Assembly (NCBI RefSeq): GCF_000498355.1
Contig: NZ_AVSV01000022.1
Coordinates: forward strand, 186,001-250,000
DNA from: Clostridium sp. Ade.TY
GTDB taxonomy: Bacteria > Bacillota > Clostridia > Clostridiales > Clostridiaceae
Direction: 5' to 3'
Length of the DNA: 64,000 nt
Positions 1 through 7,302 of this stretch are shown in pieces. Under the pieces are notes generated by a model, which was given only the letters and a program-made list of their open reading frames with translations, did no database searches and was not told where the DNA came from. The translations under genes and the position numbers were made by a program. Every line of letters starts with the position of its first letter. Position 1 is the first letter of the stretch.

Positions 1-66
1 GAGATGGAAAGTGACTTTCAGCTTGTAGCTTCCTACAATCCTTGTCCATGCAAGTTTAAAAGTTGA
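1..66 (+). pseudogene. comM: comM (yifB) 5' part, cut by prophage at attL
   Basis: Frame 1 reads LVASYNPCPC, the conserved ComM/YifB segment just before its CPCG cysteine motif. After the core the frame enters phage DNA and stops at TGA 64-66. The missing continuation (G-K-M-S-I-L-G-H) is found in phase at 50555 onward. ComM is an AAA+ Mg-chelatase-like helicase involved in natural transformation in other bacteria; its role in clostridia is unclear. Only the last codons of the 5' part are in the window. Confidence 0.88.
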
Positions 67-1671
67 TTTGTTTAAATTTATTAGTTTTGCATTTTCATCT
101 AAATCGTCATCTACATCCAAATCATATTTGAAATTCTTACCAACAGGGAATTTAAAGTTTATTTTAGGTGTAATAATTTTATCTAAACCTTTTTTTACGT
201 AATCAATTTCTATAGATTCTATTAAAAAATTTATTATTTCTTTCTTCTTATTAAAATCAATTTTATCTAAGTTAGTTGAATATTTTTTCATTAAGTCTCT
301 AAAATTATCAGTTATATTATTTACATTATTTTCGATAGAGTATTTTTTTTCTATTTTCCTATAAAGTTCATTTAAAGTTTCTTTTTCAATATTTATTTTT
401 TCTAATTCCTTTTCTACATCATCATCTGTTAATAAATCTTTTCTATATAAATTTAAAATTTTACTTTTTTCATTATCGACATTTTTAATTTTACATTCAA
501 TTTTTTCTAGATCTTTTTCTACAGAATTTAGTTTAGTATCTTTATTTAAAGATATAGTAACATTGTTAATTATTTCATCTACATTTAGAAGAATATCATT
601 TTTAATCATGTCCCATATAGCATTTTCTAATTCATTCTTTGGAACATTTAAATTATCGCATTTCTCTCCAAGTATCTTTTTTCTATCACCTCTTTTAGTT
701 GCACATACATAGTAAGCAAGAGAACCATTTTTATAAGATACACCTTGATAAGCTCGTCCGCATTTAGCACATTTTATAAGCCCTCTTAGTAAATAATCTA
801 CATTTTTAGTATTTCTTTTAGCTACACTTCTATTATGTCCTCTTAATTCCTTTGCCTTATTCCATAAGTCTTTATCTATTATTTGAGGAACATTCCTTAT
901 TATAGTTTCTTTTCTTCTAGTACCTCTTTTCCCGTATTCATGTATTCCTATATAAGTTGTATTAGTAAGAACTCTCAATATAGTACTTTGTCTCCATTTA
1001 CCGGTTATAGTCCTATTTCCTTTCCCTTTTCCCCTAGAATAATTGGTAGGGATATTTAAAGAATTTAAATAAAGTGCAATCTCCAATGTAGATGATTTAT
1101 CATTAACATACATATCAAATATCTTTTTTATAATTTTAGCTTCATCATCATTTATTTCTAAATAGCCATCTTTATTTACAAAATAACCATAAGGTACTAT
1201 TCCACCAAGCCATTTACCTTTCTTAGCTGCTCTTGTAGCTCCTAAGAACATTCTATCTAATATATTATTTCGTTCTAATTCTGCCATATTAAGATAGGTG
1301 ATAAATTGGAATCTACCAGTGGGAGTGTTAAGATCAAAAGGTTCTGTAACACTCATTATTTCTATATCATATTTTCTCAATGTTTCAATAGCACTTAATC
1401 CGCTTAATGTATCTCTACCAAATCTATCAATTTTCCAAACTAAAATTGTATCAAATAATCCTTCTTTAGCATCATTAATTAAGTCTTTTCCTGCTGGTCT
1501 TTCTTCAAAAGCAACAGTTCCAGAGATTCCATCATCTAAATATTCTTTATAAATACTTAAGTCGTCCTTCATTTCAACATAAGTATTAAGTATTTCAACT
1601 TGATTTTCTATAGTTTCTCTTTCTTTTTGATCATCACTACTAACTCTGCAATATAAAGCAACTTTCTTCAT
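1..1671 (-). CDS. int: Large serine recombinase (phage integrase), 3' end runs off window
   Basis: Catalyses attP x attB integration. The frame starts at ATG 1671 with GAGGTG upstream and begins MKKVALYCRVSS: resolvase domain with catalytic Ser11, then ERPAGKDLI and the VWKIDRFGR arginine motif. The recombinase domain follows, then a zinc ribbon (CAKCG near residue 303, later paired cysteines to about 335) and a long coiled-coil C-terminal region. I checked the frame codon by codon through the last 780 bases: no stop occurs before base 1. It therefore reads across attL (residues K-L-A-W-T-R encode the core region) into antisense comM, at least 557 codons, so its tail in the lysogen is host-derived. 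In the circular phage it would read into the HTH frame at 50545. The gene points outward and is separated by 11 bp from cI. Confidence 0.93.
   Translation of the reverse strand, partial: MKKVALYCRVSSDDQKERETIENQVEILNTYVEMKDDLSIYKEYLDDGISGTVAFEERPAGKDLINDAKEGLFDTILVWKIDRFGRDTLSGLSAIETLRKYDIEIMSVTEPFDLNTPTGRFQFITYLNMAELERNNILDRMFLGATRAAKKGKWLGGIVPYGYFVNKDGYLEINDDEAKIIKKIFDMYVNDKSSTLEIALYLNSLNIPTNYSRGKGKGNRTITGKWRQSTILRVLTNTTYIGIHEYGKRGTRRKETIIRNVPQIIDKDLWNKAKELRGHNRSVAKRNTKNVDYLLRGLIKCAKCGRAYQGVSYKNGSLAYYVCATKRGDRKKILGEKCDNLNVPKNELENAIWDMIKNDILLNVDEIINNVTISLNKDTKLNSVEKDLEKIECKIKNVDNEKSKILNLYRKDLLTDDDVEKELEKINIEKETLNELYRKIEKKYSIENNVNNITDNFRDLMKKYSTNLDKIDFNKKKEIINFLIESIEIDYVKKGLDKIITPKINFKFPVGKNFKYDLDVDDDLDENAKLINLNKSTFKLAWTRIVGSYKLKVTFHL
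40..47. other. attL: attL core
   Basis: CCTTGTCC is shared with attR at 50546-50553. Both copies start on a comM proline codon (CCT TGT CC), so joining the outer flanks gives an uninterrupted comM frame N-P-C-P-C-G-K-M. Short identical cores are typical of large serine integrases. Confidence 0.88.
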
Positions 1672-1682
1672 AATAATCACCT

Positions 1683-2066
1683 CTATTTATTAAATTTCTC
1701 TCTTTTTTTAATAATAAAATTAAATACATCATTTAATGTTTCTTCAATTAGATTTCTTTCAGTATCAGTTAATTCTTTATCATTTAGTGTTAACTCATCA
1801 GAACTAAGTATTAAGTTTAAAGCTTCTTTTATATCAGTTACACAGTATTCTTGTTGTCCATCTTCCATAAATAATTCTTCTACACTTACATTAAGAGCAG
1901 TACTTATTTTATTCATTGTATTACTATTTAAATTTTTTCTTTTTCCATTTTCTATTTCATTTATAGTAGCCTTACCAACTCCAGCCTTTCTAACTAAGTC
2001 TGCTTGACTCATATTTTTTTCTTCTCTTAACCTTTTTATATTTTTACCTACAATACTTATTTCCAT
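1683..2066 (-). CDS. CI-like XRE repressor, HTH only
   Basis: 127 residues. The N-terminal HTH_3 domain (about residues 8-62) has recognition region SQADLVRKAGVGKATI and NEIENGKR. The C-terminal half is acidic and helical, with no LexA/S24 peptidase Ser-Lys dyad and no adjacent ImmA-type metallopeptidase, so it should not self-cleave on RecA activation. Start ATG follows AAGGAG. It is divergent from the Cro-like gene across a 284-bp region holding four related palindromes, and is probably cotranscribed with int. Confidence 0.85.
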   Translation of the reverse strand: MEISIVGKNIKRLREEKNMSQADLVRKAGVGKATINEIENGKRKNLNSNTMNKISTALNVSVEELFMEDGQQEYCVTDIKEALNLILSSDELTLNDKELTDTERNLIEETLNDVFNFIIKKREKFNK

Positions 2067-2112
2067 TTTAATTAACTCCTTTTTAAATAAAAATTGTTCT
2101 GTTTATAGAACT

Positions 2113-2140
2113 ATTTTAACACATTGTTCCGTTTATGCAA
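2113..2140 (-). promoter_or_regulatory. Leftward lysogenic promoter (cI-int)
   Basis: On the minus strand TTGCAT (2140-2135), 16-bp spacer, TAAAAT (2118-2113). One operator overlaps the -35 and another lies just downstream, which fits autoregulation by CI. Confidence 0.55.
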
Positions 2141-2274
2141 CAGAAAATAGAGAAAAAACTATTAATTTTTTTAGGAAAACTTTTTAAAATTGAGTAAAAC
2201 GTAGAAAAATGTAGAAAAATTAATATAAATTTTATAAATAGTTAAATTTGTCTATAAATAGAGAAAAATAAAAT

Positions 2275-2303
2275 TTGTCTATTTCCGTAAACGGAATTAT
2301 AAT
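2275..2303 (+). promoter_or_regulatory. Rightward early promoter
   Basis: TTGTCT (2275-2280), 17 bp, TATAAT (2298-2303): near-consensus sigma-A promoter. The perfect palindrome 2283-2296 sits in the spacer, so repressor binding should occlude RNA polymerase. It drives the Cro-like gene and the early operon. Confidence 0.8.
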
Positions 2304-2350
2304 AAAGCCATAAGTTCCGAGAAAGGAACGAAGGGAAAAGAGGTGTTAAG

Positions 2351-2569
2351 TTGAATAAGGCTATAAAGCAATTTATAACTTCATCTAATCTCGGAGTTGT
2401 AAATTTTGCAAAAAAAGCAGGGGTCCATAAATCTGTTATATCAACATTAGTTAATGATAAAAGAGATTTTAAAAAAATGACGGTAGAAAATGCTTATAAA
2501 ATTAGTAAAGCTATGGATTGTTCTATCAATAAAATTTATGAGGAAGAAGGTAAGGAAAATGATATTTAA
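2351..2569 (+). CDS. Cro-like HTH regulator
   Basis: 72 residues, TTG start after AGAGGTG. HTH region about residues 17-50 (NFAKKAGVHKSVISTLVND) with an acidic tail. First gene of the rightward operon, divergent from CI, as for Cro proteins. Its end overlaps the next gene by 11 bp. Confidence 0.75.
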   Translation: MNKAIKQFITSSNLGVVNFAKKAGVHKSVISTLVNDKRDFKKMTVENAYKISKAMDCSINKIYEEEGKENDI

Positions 2570-2705
2570 GACAGTTGTAGTTAAAGGGAAAAGAAGAACA
2601 ATGATTATAAAAGCAAATTCAAATGAAAGTGCAAATAATGATGCATTAAATAATGCGGTTCTAGTTGTATTAGGTCCAGGTTATGAAATTAAGGAGGGGA
2701 AGTAA
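2559..2705 (+). CDS. Small phage protein, 48 aa
   Basis: I start it at ATG 2559 (MIFKTVVVKGKRR), after AAGGTAAGG inside the Cro-like gene, rather than at an upstream in-frame ATG that would overlap most of cro. It ends PGYEIKEGK, with stop and next start overlapping as TAATG. Not recognised; N-terminal strand-rich and basic, likely a small early protein coupled to the antirepressor. Confidence 0.6.
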   Translation: MIFKTVVVKGKRRTMIIKANSNESANNDALNNAVLVVLGPGYEIKEGK

Positions 2706-3433
2706 TGGAAGAGGTTACACGAAAAGGAACTGATTTAGTAAGGAAACAAATGGTTGAAATTCAAACTAAAGAAGGACAACTTGTAGTAAGTAGTAGACAA
2801 GTAGCAGAAGATTTTGAAAAGAGACATGCTGATGTTATTAAAACTATAGAAGAAAAGATGGAGGTCAACGAAATTTTACGTTCACCTAAATATTTTATAG
2901 AAAGCACGTATAAAGATAAATCCAATAGAAATTCTAAAGAATATTTATTAACTAGAGATGGATTTAGTTTTTTGGTTATGGGTTTCACAGGAGCAAAGGC
3001 TGATAATTGGAAACTTAAATATATTGAAGCATTTAATAAAATGGAGCAAACATTAGATCCTTATAAGGGAATGAGTCCTGAACTTAAGTCAATTTTAATG
3101 TTAGATAAGAAAACATTAGAAATTGATAACAGAGTTAAAAAATTAGAAAATACTATGACTATTGATTATAGCCAGCAGGAAGAACTAAATAGTTTAGCAA
3201 GAAAAGTTGTAGTACAAGCATTAGGTGGTAAAGATACACCTGCATATAAAGAACTAAATAAGAAAGCTTTTAGTCAAATTTGGAAGGATTATAAAAGGAT
3301 TTTAGGAGTTAATTCTTATAAGAATACAGCAGTTAAGGATTTAGATTTTGCTAGAAGGATATTAATAGATTGGAAAGCGCCAAGAGAATTAGAACTAATG
3401 ATAAAAGGTGCTAATAGTCAAATTCAATTCTAA
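2705..3433 (+). CDS. Rha/ORF6C-type antirepressor
   Basis: 242 residues. Residues about 18-115 match the Rha (pRha) regulatory domain (VVSSRQVAEDFEKRHADV, RDGFSFLVMGFTG, KLKYIEAFN). After a linker, the C-terminal 85 residues (LNSLARKVVVQAL to the end) resemble ORF6C. Such two-domain proteins counter phage repressors or redirect the lysis-lysogeny choice in Gram-positive phages. Start overlaps the previous stop (TAATG), so it is translationally coupled. Confidence 0.82.
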   Translation: MEEVTRKGTDLVRKQMVEIQTKEGQLVVSSRQVAEDFEKRHADVIKTIEEKMEVNEILRSPKYFIESTYKDKSNRNSKEYLLTRDGFSFLVMGFTGAKADNWKLKYIEAFNKMEQTLDPYKGMSPELKSILMLDKKTLEIDNRVKKLENTMTIDYSQQEELNSLARKVVVQALGGKDTPAYKELNKKAFSQIWKDYKRILGVNSYKNTAVKDLDFARRILIDWKAPRELELMIKGANSQIQF

Positions 3434-3445
3434 GGAGAAATAGAT

Positions 3446-3628
3446 ATGCTTTTAAAGTATTTGGATAAGTTAAAGCAAATTACTACTAAAGAGCAATTTA
3501 AAGAAATACTTAAGATTACAGAAGATGATATTAAATTCAATAAGGTTATGTTTAATAAGAGGACTAGCTCTCAAGAATTTATTCTTATATGCAATAGAAG
3601 TCTAAATCTTGTAAAAAGATACATTTAA
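3446..3628 (+). CDS. Hypothetical 60-aa protein
   Basis: ATG after AAGGAG. Mostly helical, basic, no known motif (KYLDKLKQITTKEQF). It lies 12 bp after the antirepressor and 15 bp before the AbrB-like gene, in the same operon. Function not recognised. Confidence 0.6.
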   Translation: MLLKYLDKLKQITTKEQFKEILKITEDDIKFNKVMFNKRTSSQEFILICNRSLNLVKRYI

Positions 3629-3643
3629 AGGAGGATTTTAAAA

Positions 3644-3883
3644 ATGAGAAGTACAGGAATCGTAAGAAAAGTAGATGAATTAGGAAGGATAGTTCTTCCA
3701 ATAGAGTTAAGAAGAACTCTAGATATAGCAGAAAGAGATTCTTTAGAAATTTTTGTGGAAGGTGAACAAATTATATTAAAGAAATATGAACCAGCTTGTA
3801 TATTCTGTGGTGATGCTAAAGAAGTTATCAATTTCAAAGGGAAAATGATTTGTAAGAACTGTTTGAAGGATATTAAGAGGTAA
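3644..3883 (+). CDS. AbrB/SpoVT-type swapped-hairpin regulator with zinc finger
   Basis: 79 residues. Residues 1-50 are a SpoVT-AbrB domain (TGIVRKVDELGRIVLPIELRR), the dimeric beta-hairpin DNA-binding fold of transition-state regulators. Residues 53-74 add a four-cysteine ribbon (CIFC ... CKNC). Good GGAGG. Prophage copies often modulate host or phage transcription; the target is unknown. Confidence 0.85.
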   Translation: MRSTGIVRKVDELGRIVLPIELRRTLDIAERDSLEIFVEGEQIILKKYEPACIFCGDAKEVINFKGKMICKNCLKDIKR

Positions 3884-3888
3884 TCAAA

Positions 3889-4074
3889 ATGATGCACTTT
3901 AAAATAATTTTTATATTGTTAGTTTTAGGGATAGAGCTAATAAGCTTTTTCTTAGCATCAAAAAAGTTTATATATGCTACTAAGAAAAAAGAAAGAGTTG
4001 AGTATTTAATAATGCTTTTAGCTGCACTTACAGGATTTATAGTTCTTATAAACACAGCAGTTTACATTATTTAA
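3889..4074 (+). CDS. Small two-helix membrane protein
   Basis: 61 residues. One hydrophobic segment at about 4-22 and another at about 40-60, separated by a basic loop (KKKERVEY). Starts at tandem ATGs after AGGTAATC. Not recognised; could be a small inner-membrane modulator. The reverse-strand frame here is a shadow. Confidence 0.6.
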   Translation: MMHFKIIFILLVLGIELISFFLASKKFIYATKKKERVEYLIMLLAALTGFIVLINTAVYII

Positions 4075-4093
4075 AAAGAAAGGAGATATCAAA

Positions 4094-4276
4094 TTGGAAA
4101 GAAAAAAGATAGAAAACATGGTTGAGTATTGTGGGAATGCATTTCAATGCAGAGAATGTAAGTACGATAAACTTTGTGATGAAATAGAAGATAAAGTAAA
4201 ACTTGGTACTATACCTTCAAGATGGAGTGATAAAGATATTGATTATATCTTAGATGAAATTAATAAGGAGGATTAA
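4094..4276 (+). CDS. Cysteine-containing 60-aa phage protein
   Basis: TTG start after AAAGGAG with 8-bp spacing. Contains CGNAFQCRECKYDKLC, probably a small zinc or disulfide knuckle, then an acidic helical tail (DIDYILDEINKED). Common type of early clostridial phage ORF with no assigned function. Confidence 0.6.
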   Translation: MERKKIENMVEYCGNAFQCRECKYDKLCDEIEDKVKLGTIPSRWSDKDIDYILDEINKED

Positions 4277-4279
4277 GAA

Positions 4280-4516
4280 ATGGATAAGAAAGAATTGTAC
4301 AAACAAATAGAATGTCTACATCATGATCTTAAAAAATTTGAAAGCATCAAAAGTGATAAAAACTTATTAGGGAATGATATAAAAGCTTTAGAAGCAGTAA
4401 TGGACTTAATAATGCTTGGAGCAGGAGCTTTTACTACAGATGAATTAGTGAGTGAACTAATGAAGAGAAATATAGAAAATGTACTTCAAAACTTAGATGA
4501 TGGAGCAGTAGATTAA
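4280..4516 (+). CDS. Hypothetical helical protein, 78 aa
   Basis: ATG 3 bp after the previous stop, with AAGGAGG upstream. Predicted helix-rich with heptad-like leucines (LYKQIECLHHDLKKFESI). No recognised domain. Early operon member. Confidence 0.6.
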   Translation: MDKKELYKQIECLHHDLKKFESIKSDKNLLGNDIKALEAVMDLIMLGAGAFTTDELVSELMKRNIENVLQNLDDGAVD

Positions 4517-4532
4517 TCAATGAGGTGTAGCA

Positions 4533-4622
4533 ATGCTTAAATTCATAAGAAAATTTTTAGGATTAGGAATGACTAAAAATGAAAAGAAAAGCTTTATAAG
4601 GACTTTAACATTGGAGGATTAA
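4533..4622 (+). CDS. Mini-ORF, 29 aa, basic amphipathic
   Basis: ATG 4533 preceded by AGGTGTAGCA. Encodes MLKFIRKFLGLG then a lysine-rich stretch and TLTLED. The amphipathic basic N-terminus looks membrane-active, but this is inference from composition. It ends 4 bp before the next ATG and its last codons contain that gene's GGAGG, so it may only be a translational coupler. Confidence 0.4.
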   Translation: MLKFIRKFLGLGMTKNEKKSFIRTLTLED

Positions 4623-4626
4623 AGCT

Positions 4627-4869
4627 ATGGATAATTTTGAAATAGCAAAGGAAGCAGTTAACTTATATTTTGATGGATTTTCAGCTAGAGAATCTATTGT
4701 AAAAGCAAATGAAATGTGTCTTGGCGTCGACCAAAACAACCAAGACACTAAGAAAAATGATTTTAATAATATATTACCACCAGGAGTGGATTTAGACAAC
4801 AACCAAGTTTATTTAGAAAATACAGGAGATACGTTAGGAGATATTGAGGAGGTATTTGGATGCAAATAA
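4627..4869 (+). CDS. Hypothetical 80-aa protein upstream of SbcC-like gene
   Basis: ATG after TTGGAGG. First half helical (FEIAKEAVNLYFDGFSARESI), second half polar and acidic. Overlaps the ATPase gene by 10 bp, so probably coupled to it. No domain recognised. Confidence 0.6.
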   Translation: MDNFEIAKEAVNLYFDGFSARESIVKANEMCLGVDQNNQDTKKNDFNNILPPGVDLDNNQVYLENTGDTLGDIEEVFGCK

Positions 4870-6824
4870 GATTAGTAAATTTAGAGCTGCACAATTTTAA
4901 AGGAATTAAAGAGCTTAAAGTAGAGTTCGGAAAAGTAACAAGCATTAAGGGAGATAACGGACTTGGAAAAACAACAATAATGGATGCTTTTAACTGGCTT
5001 TTATTTGATAAAGACTCTAAAGATAGAAAGAACTTTGAGATTAAAACTTTAGGCGAAGATGGACAAGCATTACATGGCTTAGAACATAGCGTAATAGCAG
5101 TTTTAGAGATAGATGGTAATAACATTACTCTAGGTAAGGTTTATAAAGAAAAGTGGACTAAAAAACGTGGAATGGCTACTAAAGAATTTACAGGACATGA
5201 AACACTTTATAGCATAAATGAAATTCCAGTTAAGAAAAAAGAATATGAGGAAAAGATTAAAGAAATCCTTATTGAAAAAATCTTTAAATTAGTTACTAAT
5301 CCGACTTATTTTCCTAGTTTAGGTTGGAAAGAACAAAGAGAAATTATTCAAGAGATTATAGGTGATATAAATGACGACAGTGTTATTAACTATAACGATA
5401 GTCTTATAGCTCTTAAAGGTAAATATGAGGACTCTGTAGATAACTATAGAACAAGAACTAAAGCGACAATTAAAAAGCTGAATGAACAAATTAAGCAAAT
5501 ACCATATAGGATTGATGAATGTAATAACAGCATAGTTGATGAAGATTTCAAAGCATTAGAAATTCAAAAAGGTAACTTAGAAAGAGAGATAACTGCAATT
5601 GATGACCAACTAGAAGATAACGGCAAAGGAAATCAAGTTTTAATAGAACATAAGCAACACTTATTTGATTTAAGACAGGAGTATCAAGAAAAGCTAAATC
5701 ACGCCAAATTAGTTGCTAGAAATCCTTTAAATAGATTAGAAAAGGAACTTCAAGATTGTAAAAATAAAGTTAGAGAATTTAATTATGAAATAGATTCTAA
5801 AGAAAGAGAACAAAGAAACTTAGAAAATAATATAAGAGATATTGCAAAGTTAATAAAAAATTATGAAATAAAAGTTGCAGAACTAAGAACGGAGTATACA
5901 CAAATTGATAATGAAGTTTTTAAACTTGATTCAAGAGCAACAGTTTGTCCTACCTGCAATAGAGAGTTAGAAAATTCAGAAGAAATCGTTAAAGATTTAA
6001 AAGAAAAATTTAACTTAAGAAAAGCTAAAAATAAAGAAGATATAGTATCTAAAGGTAACTTATTTAATGAAAGAATAAAAGAAAATGAAAATTCTATTGG
6101 AGAAATTAAAGCTAAGTTATGGGATATAAAACATGATTTAGAAGAATTAAATTCAAATAAGTTAGTCGCAGAGCAGGAAGCTAAAAATATAGAAGATAAG
6201 ATAAATAATTTTAAATTAGATGATAATTTAGACTTTGAAGGCAAGGAACAATTAGAACGTGAAATTAAGGCTACAGAAGAGGATATAAGTAACTTTAAAT
6301 TAGAGAGCAATTTTGAACTAAAAGAAAATAAAAGAAAACTTCAATGTGATTTAGAACAAGTTAATAAGCTTTTAGTTGCAAAAGATAATAATAAAAAACT
6401 AAAAGAAAGAATTAAGGATCTTGGAGAAGAGGAAAGAGATTTAAGCAATAAAGTTGCAGAACTTGAAGGTCAATTATTCTTATGCGAAGAGTTTGTAAGA
6501 ACTAAAGTAGAACTTTCAGAAGGATTAATAAACAAGAAATTCAAAACATTAAAATTCAAGCTATTCAATGAACTAATCAATGGTGGATTAGAAGAAACTT
6601 GCGAAATTCTTGTAGAGGGAGTTCCTTATAGTAATGCAAATACAGCTTCACAAATAAATGCAGGATTAGAGGTTATAAATACTCTAAGTAATCATTACAA
6701 CGTAATAGCACCTATTTTTATTGATAATAGAGAAGCAGTAAATGAAATTATAAAAACTGATAATCAAATAATTAACTTAATAGTTAGCAATGACAAAGAA
6801 TTAAAAGTTGAGGTAGAAGAATAA
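4860..6824 (+). CDS. SbcC/Rad50-like AAA ATPase (phage recombination)
   Basis: 654 residues. Walker A GDNGLGKTT at 31-39, long coiled coils on both sides of a zinc-hook-like CPTC (residues 363-366), and a C-terminal Walker B-like IAPIFIDN near 620 followed by a D-loop-like region. This is the SMC/Rad50 plan: ATPase head, hinge hook, ATPase head. Shorter than cellular SbcC (about 1000). No SbcD nuclease gene is adjacent; RecT and an MBL-fold protein follow within 3 kb, so the three may form one DNA-end-processing and annealing set (inference). Confidence 0.85.
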   Translation: MQIRLVNLELHNFKGIKELKVEFGKVTSIKGDNGLGKTTIMDAFNWLLFDKDSKDRKNFEIKTLGEDGQALHGLEHSVIAVLEIDGNNITLGKVYKEKWTKKRGMATKEFTGHETLYSINEIPVKKKEYEEKIKEILIEKIFKLVTNPTYFPSLGWKEQREIIQEIIGDINDDSVINYNDSLIALKGKYEDSVDNYRTRTKATIKKLNEQIKQIPYRIDECNNSIVDEDFKALEIQKGNLEREITAIDDQLEDNGKGNQVLIEHKQHLFDLRQEYQEKLNHAKLVARNPLNRLEKELQDCKNKVREFNYEIDSKEREQRNLENNIRDIAKLIKNYEIKVAELRTEYTQIDNEVFKLDSRATVCPTCNRELENSEEIVKDLKEKFNLRKAKNKEDIVSKGNLFNERIKENENSIGEIKAKLWDIKHDLEELNSNKLVAEQEAKNIEDKINNFKLDDNLDFEGKEQLEREIKATEEDISNFKLESNFELKENKRKLQCDLEQVNKLLVAKDNNKKLKERIKDLGEEERDLSNKVAELEGQLFLCEEFVRTKVELSEGLINKKFKTLKFKLFNELINGGLEETCEILVEGVPYSNANTASQINAGLEVINTLSNHYNVIAPIFIDNREAVNEIIKTDNQIINLIVSNDKELKVEVEE

Positions 6825-6967
6825 TTAGTAATTTAGCAAAGGTTAGAACCTTATTAGAAACTATAAGAATAATAGCACCTCATTTAAATGATAATGAAAT
6901 TACTGCAATAGGATTAATTTTAAATAGTGCTATTGAAAGAATGGAAAAAGAAAGCGAGGAAAATTAA
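6824..6967 (+). CDS. Mini-protein with apparent ATT start, paralogue of 7150 gene
   Basis: Open frame reading ISNLAKVRTLLE ... IAPHLNDNE ... ERMEKESEEN. It has no ATG, GTG or TTG start, but ATT 6824 lies 9 bp after GAGGT and aligns exactly with the ATG of the homologous gene at 7150 (MADLGRIR / ISNLAKVR; both carry IAP and a D-x-E motif). The alternative is a decayed gene. About 47 residues, helical, function unknown. Confidence 0.5.
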   Translation: MSNLAKVRTLLETIRIIAPHLNDNEITAIGLILNSAIERMEKESEEN

Positions 6968-7150
6968 TTGAGCGTTAGATATATAGTCCAAAATGATAGC
7001 ATGAAACCATCATATGATTGGTGTCATATATGTTCATTCGCAACTTTAGAAGATGCAAAAAAATTCATAGAAAAAGAAAAGAAAATTAATCCAAAAATAA
7101 AATATAGAATACTTAAGCAAACTACAGAAACGATAGAAAGTGAAGAGTAA
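6968..7150 (+). CDS. Hypothetical 60-aa protein, paralogue of 16080 gene
   Basis: TTG start directly after the previous stop. MSVRYIVQNDSMKPSY then CHICSF and EDAKKFIEKEKK. A near-identical copy lies at 16080-16259 (same QNDSMKPSY, same SFATLEDAKKFIEKEKKIN), so the family was duplicated within this prophage. Function unknown; a small alpha/beta fold is likely. Confidence 0.7.
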   Translation: MSVRYIVQNDSMKPSYDWCHICSFATLEDAKKFIEKEKKINPKIKYRILKQTTETIESEE

Positions 7151-7299
7151 TGGCTGATTTAGGAAGGATAAGATTTATACAGAAATCACTAAATAATATA
7201 GCACCAGTAATGAGTGATGATGAATTATATATTTTAGAATCACTTCTGTTAGTAATTACAAGAAGAATAATAAAAAGAAATTATGAAAGTGAGGATTAA
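7150..7299 (+). CDS. Mini-protein, 49 aa
   Basis: ATG overlaps the previous TAA (TAATG). MADLGRIRFIQKSLNNIAP ... ends KRNYESED. Homologous to the 6824 ORF, giving an A-B-A' order of paralogues around the 6968 gene. Helical, no domain recognised. Confidence 0.65.
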   Translation: MADLGRIRFIQKSLNNIAPVMSDDELYILESLLLVITRRIIKRNYESED

Positions 7300-7302
7300 A
7301 AA

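Larger units (their letters stand above)
2096..2329. promoter_or_regulatory. Four palindromic repressor operators
   Basis: Related 14-16 bp imperfect palindromes: 2096-2111 (GTTCTGTTTATAGAAC), 2126-2141 (GTTCCGTTTATGCAAC), 2283-2296 (TTCCGTAAACGGAA) and 2314-2329 (GTTCCGAGAAAGGAAC). Shared half-site is GTTCC/TTCCG. Two flank the leftward promoter, one fills the spacer of the rightward promoter and one lies in its early transcript. CI and/or the Cro-like protein are the expected ligands. Confidence 0.7.

Noticed and set aside
1298..1552. Forward 84-codon frame
   Set aside because: Antisense shadow of the serine integrase resolvase domain.
5861..6310. Reverse 149-codon frame
   Set aside because: Shadow of the coiled-coil part of the SbcC-like gene; Ser/Leu-rich as expected for antisense of Lys/Glu codons.
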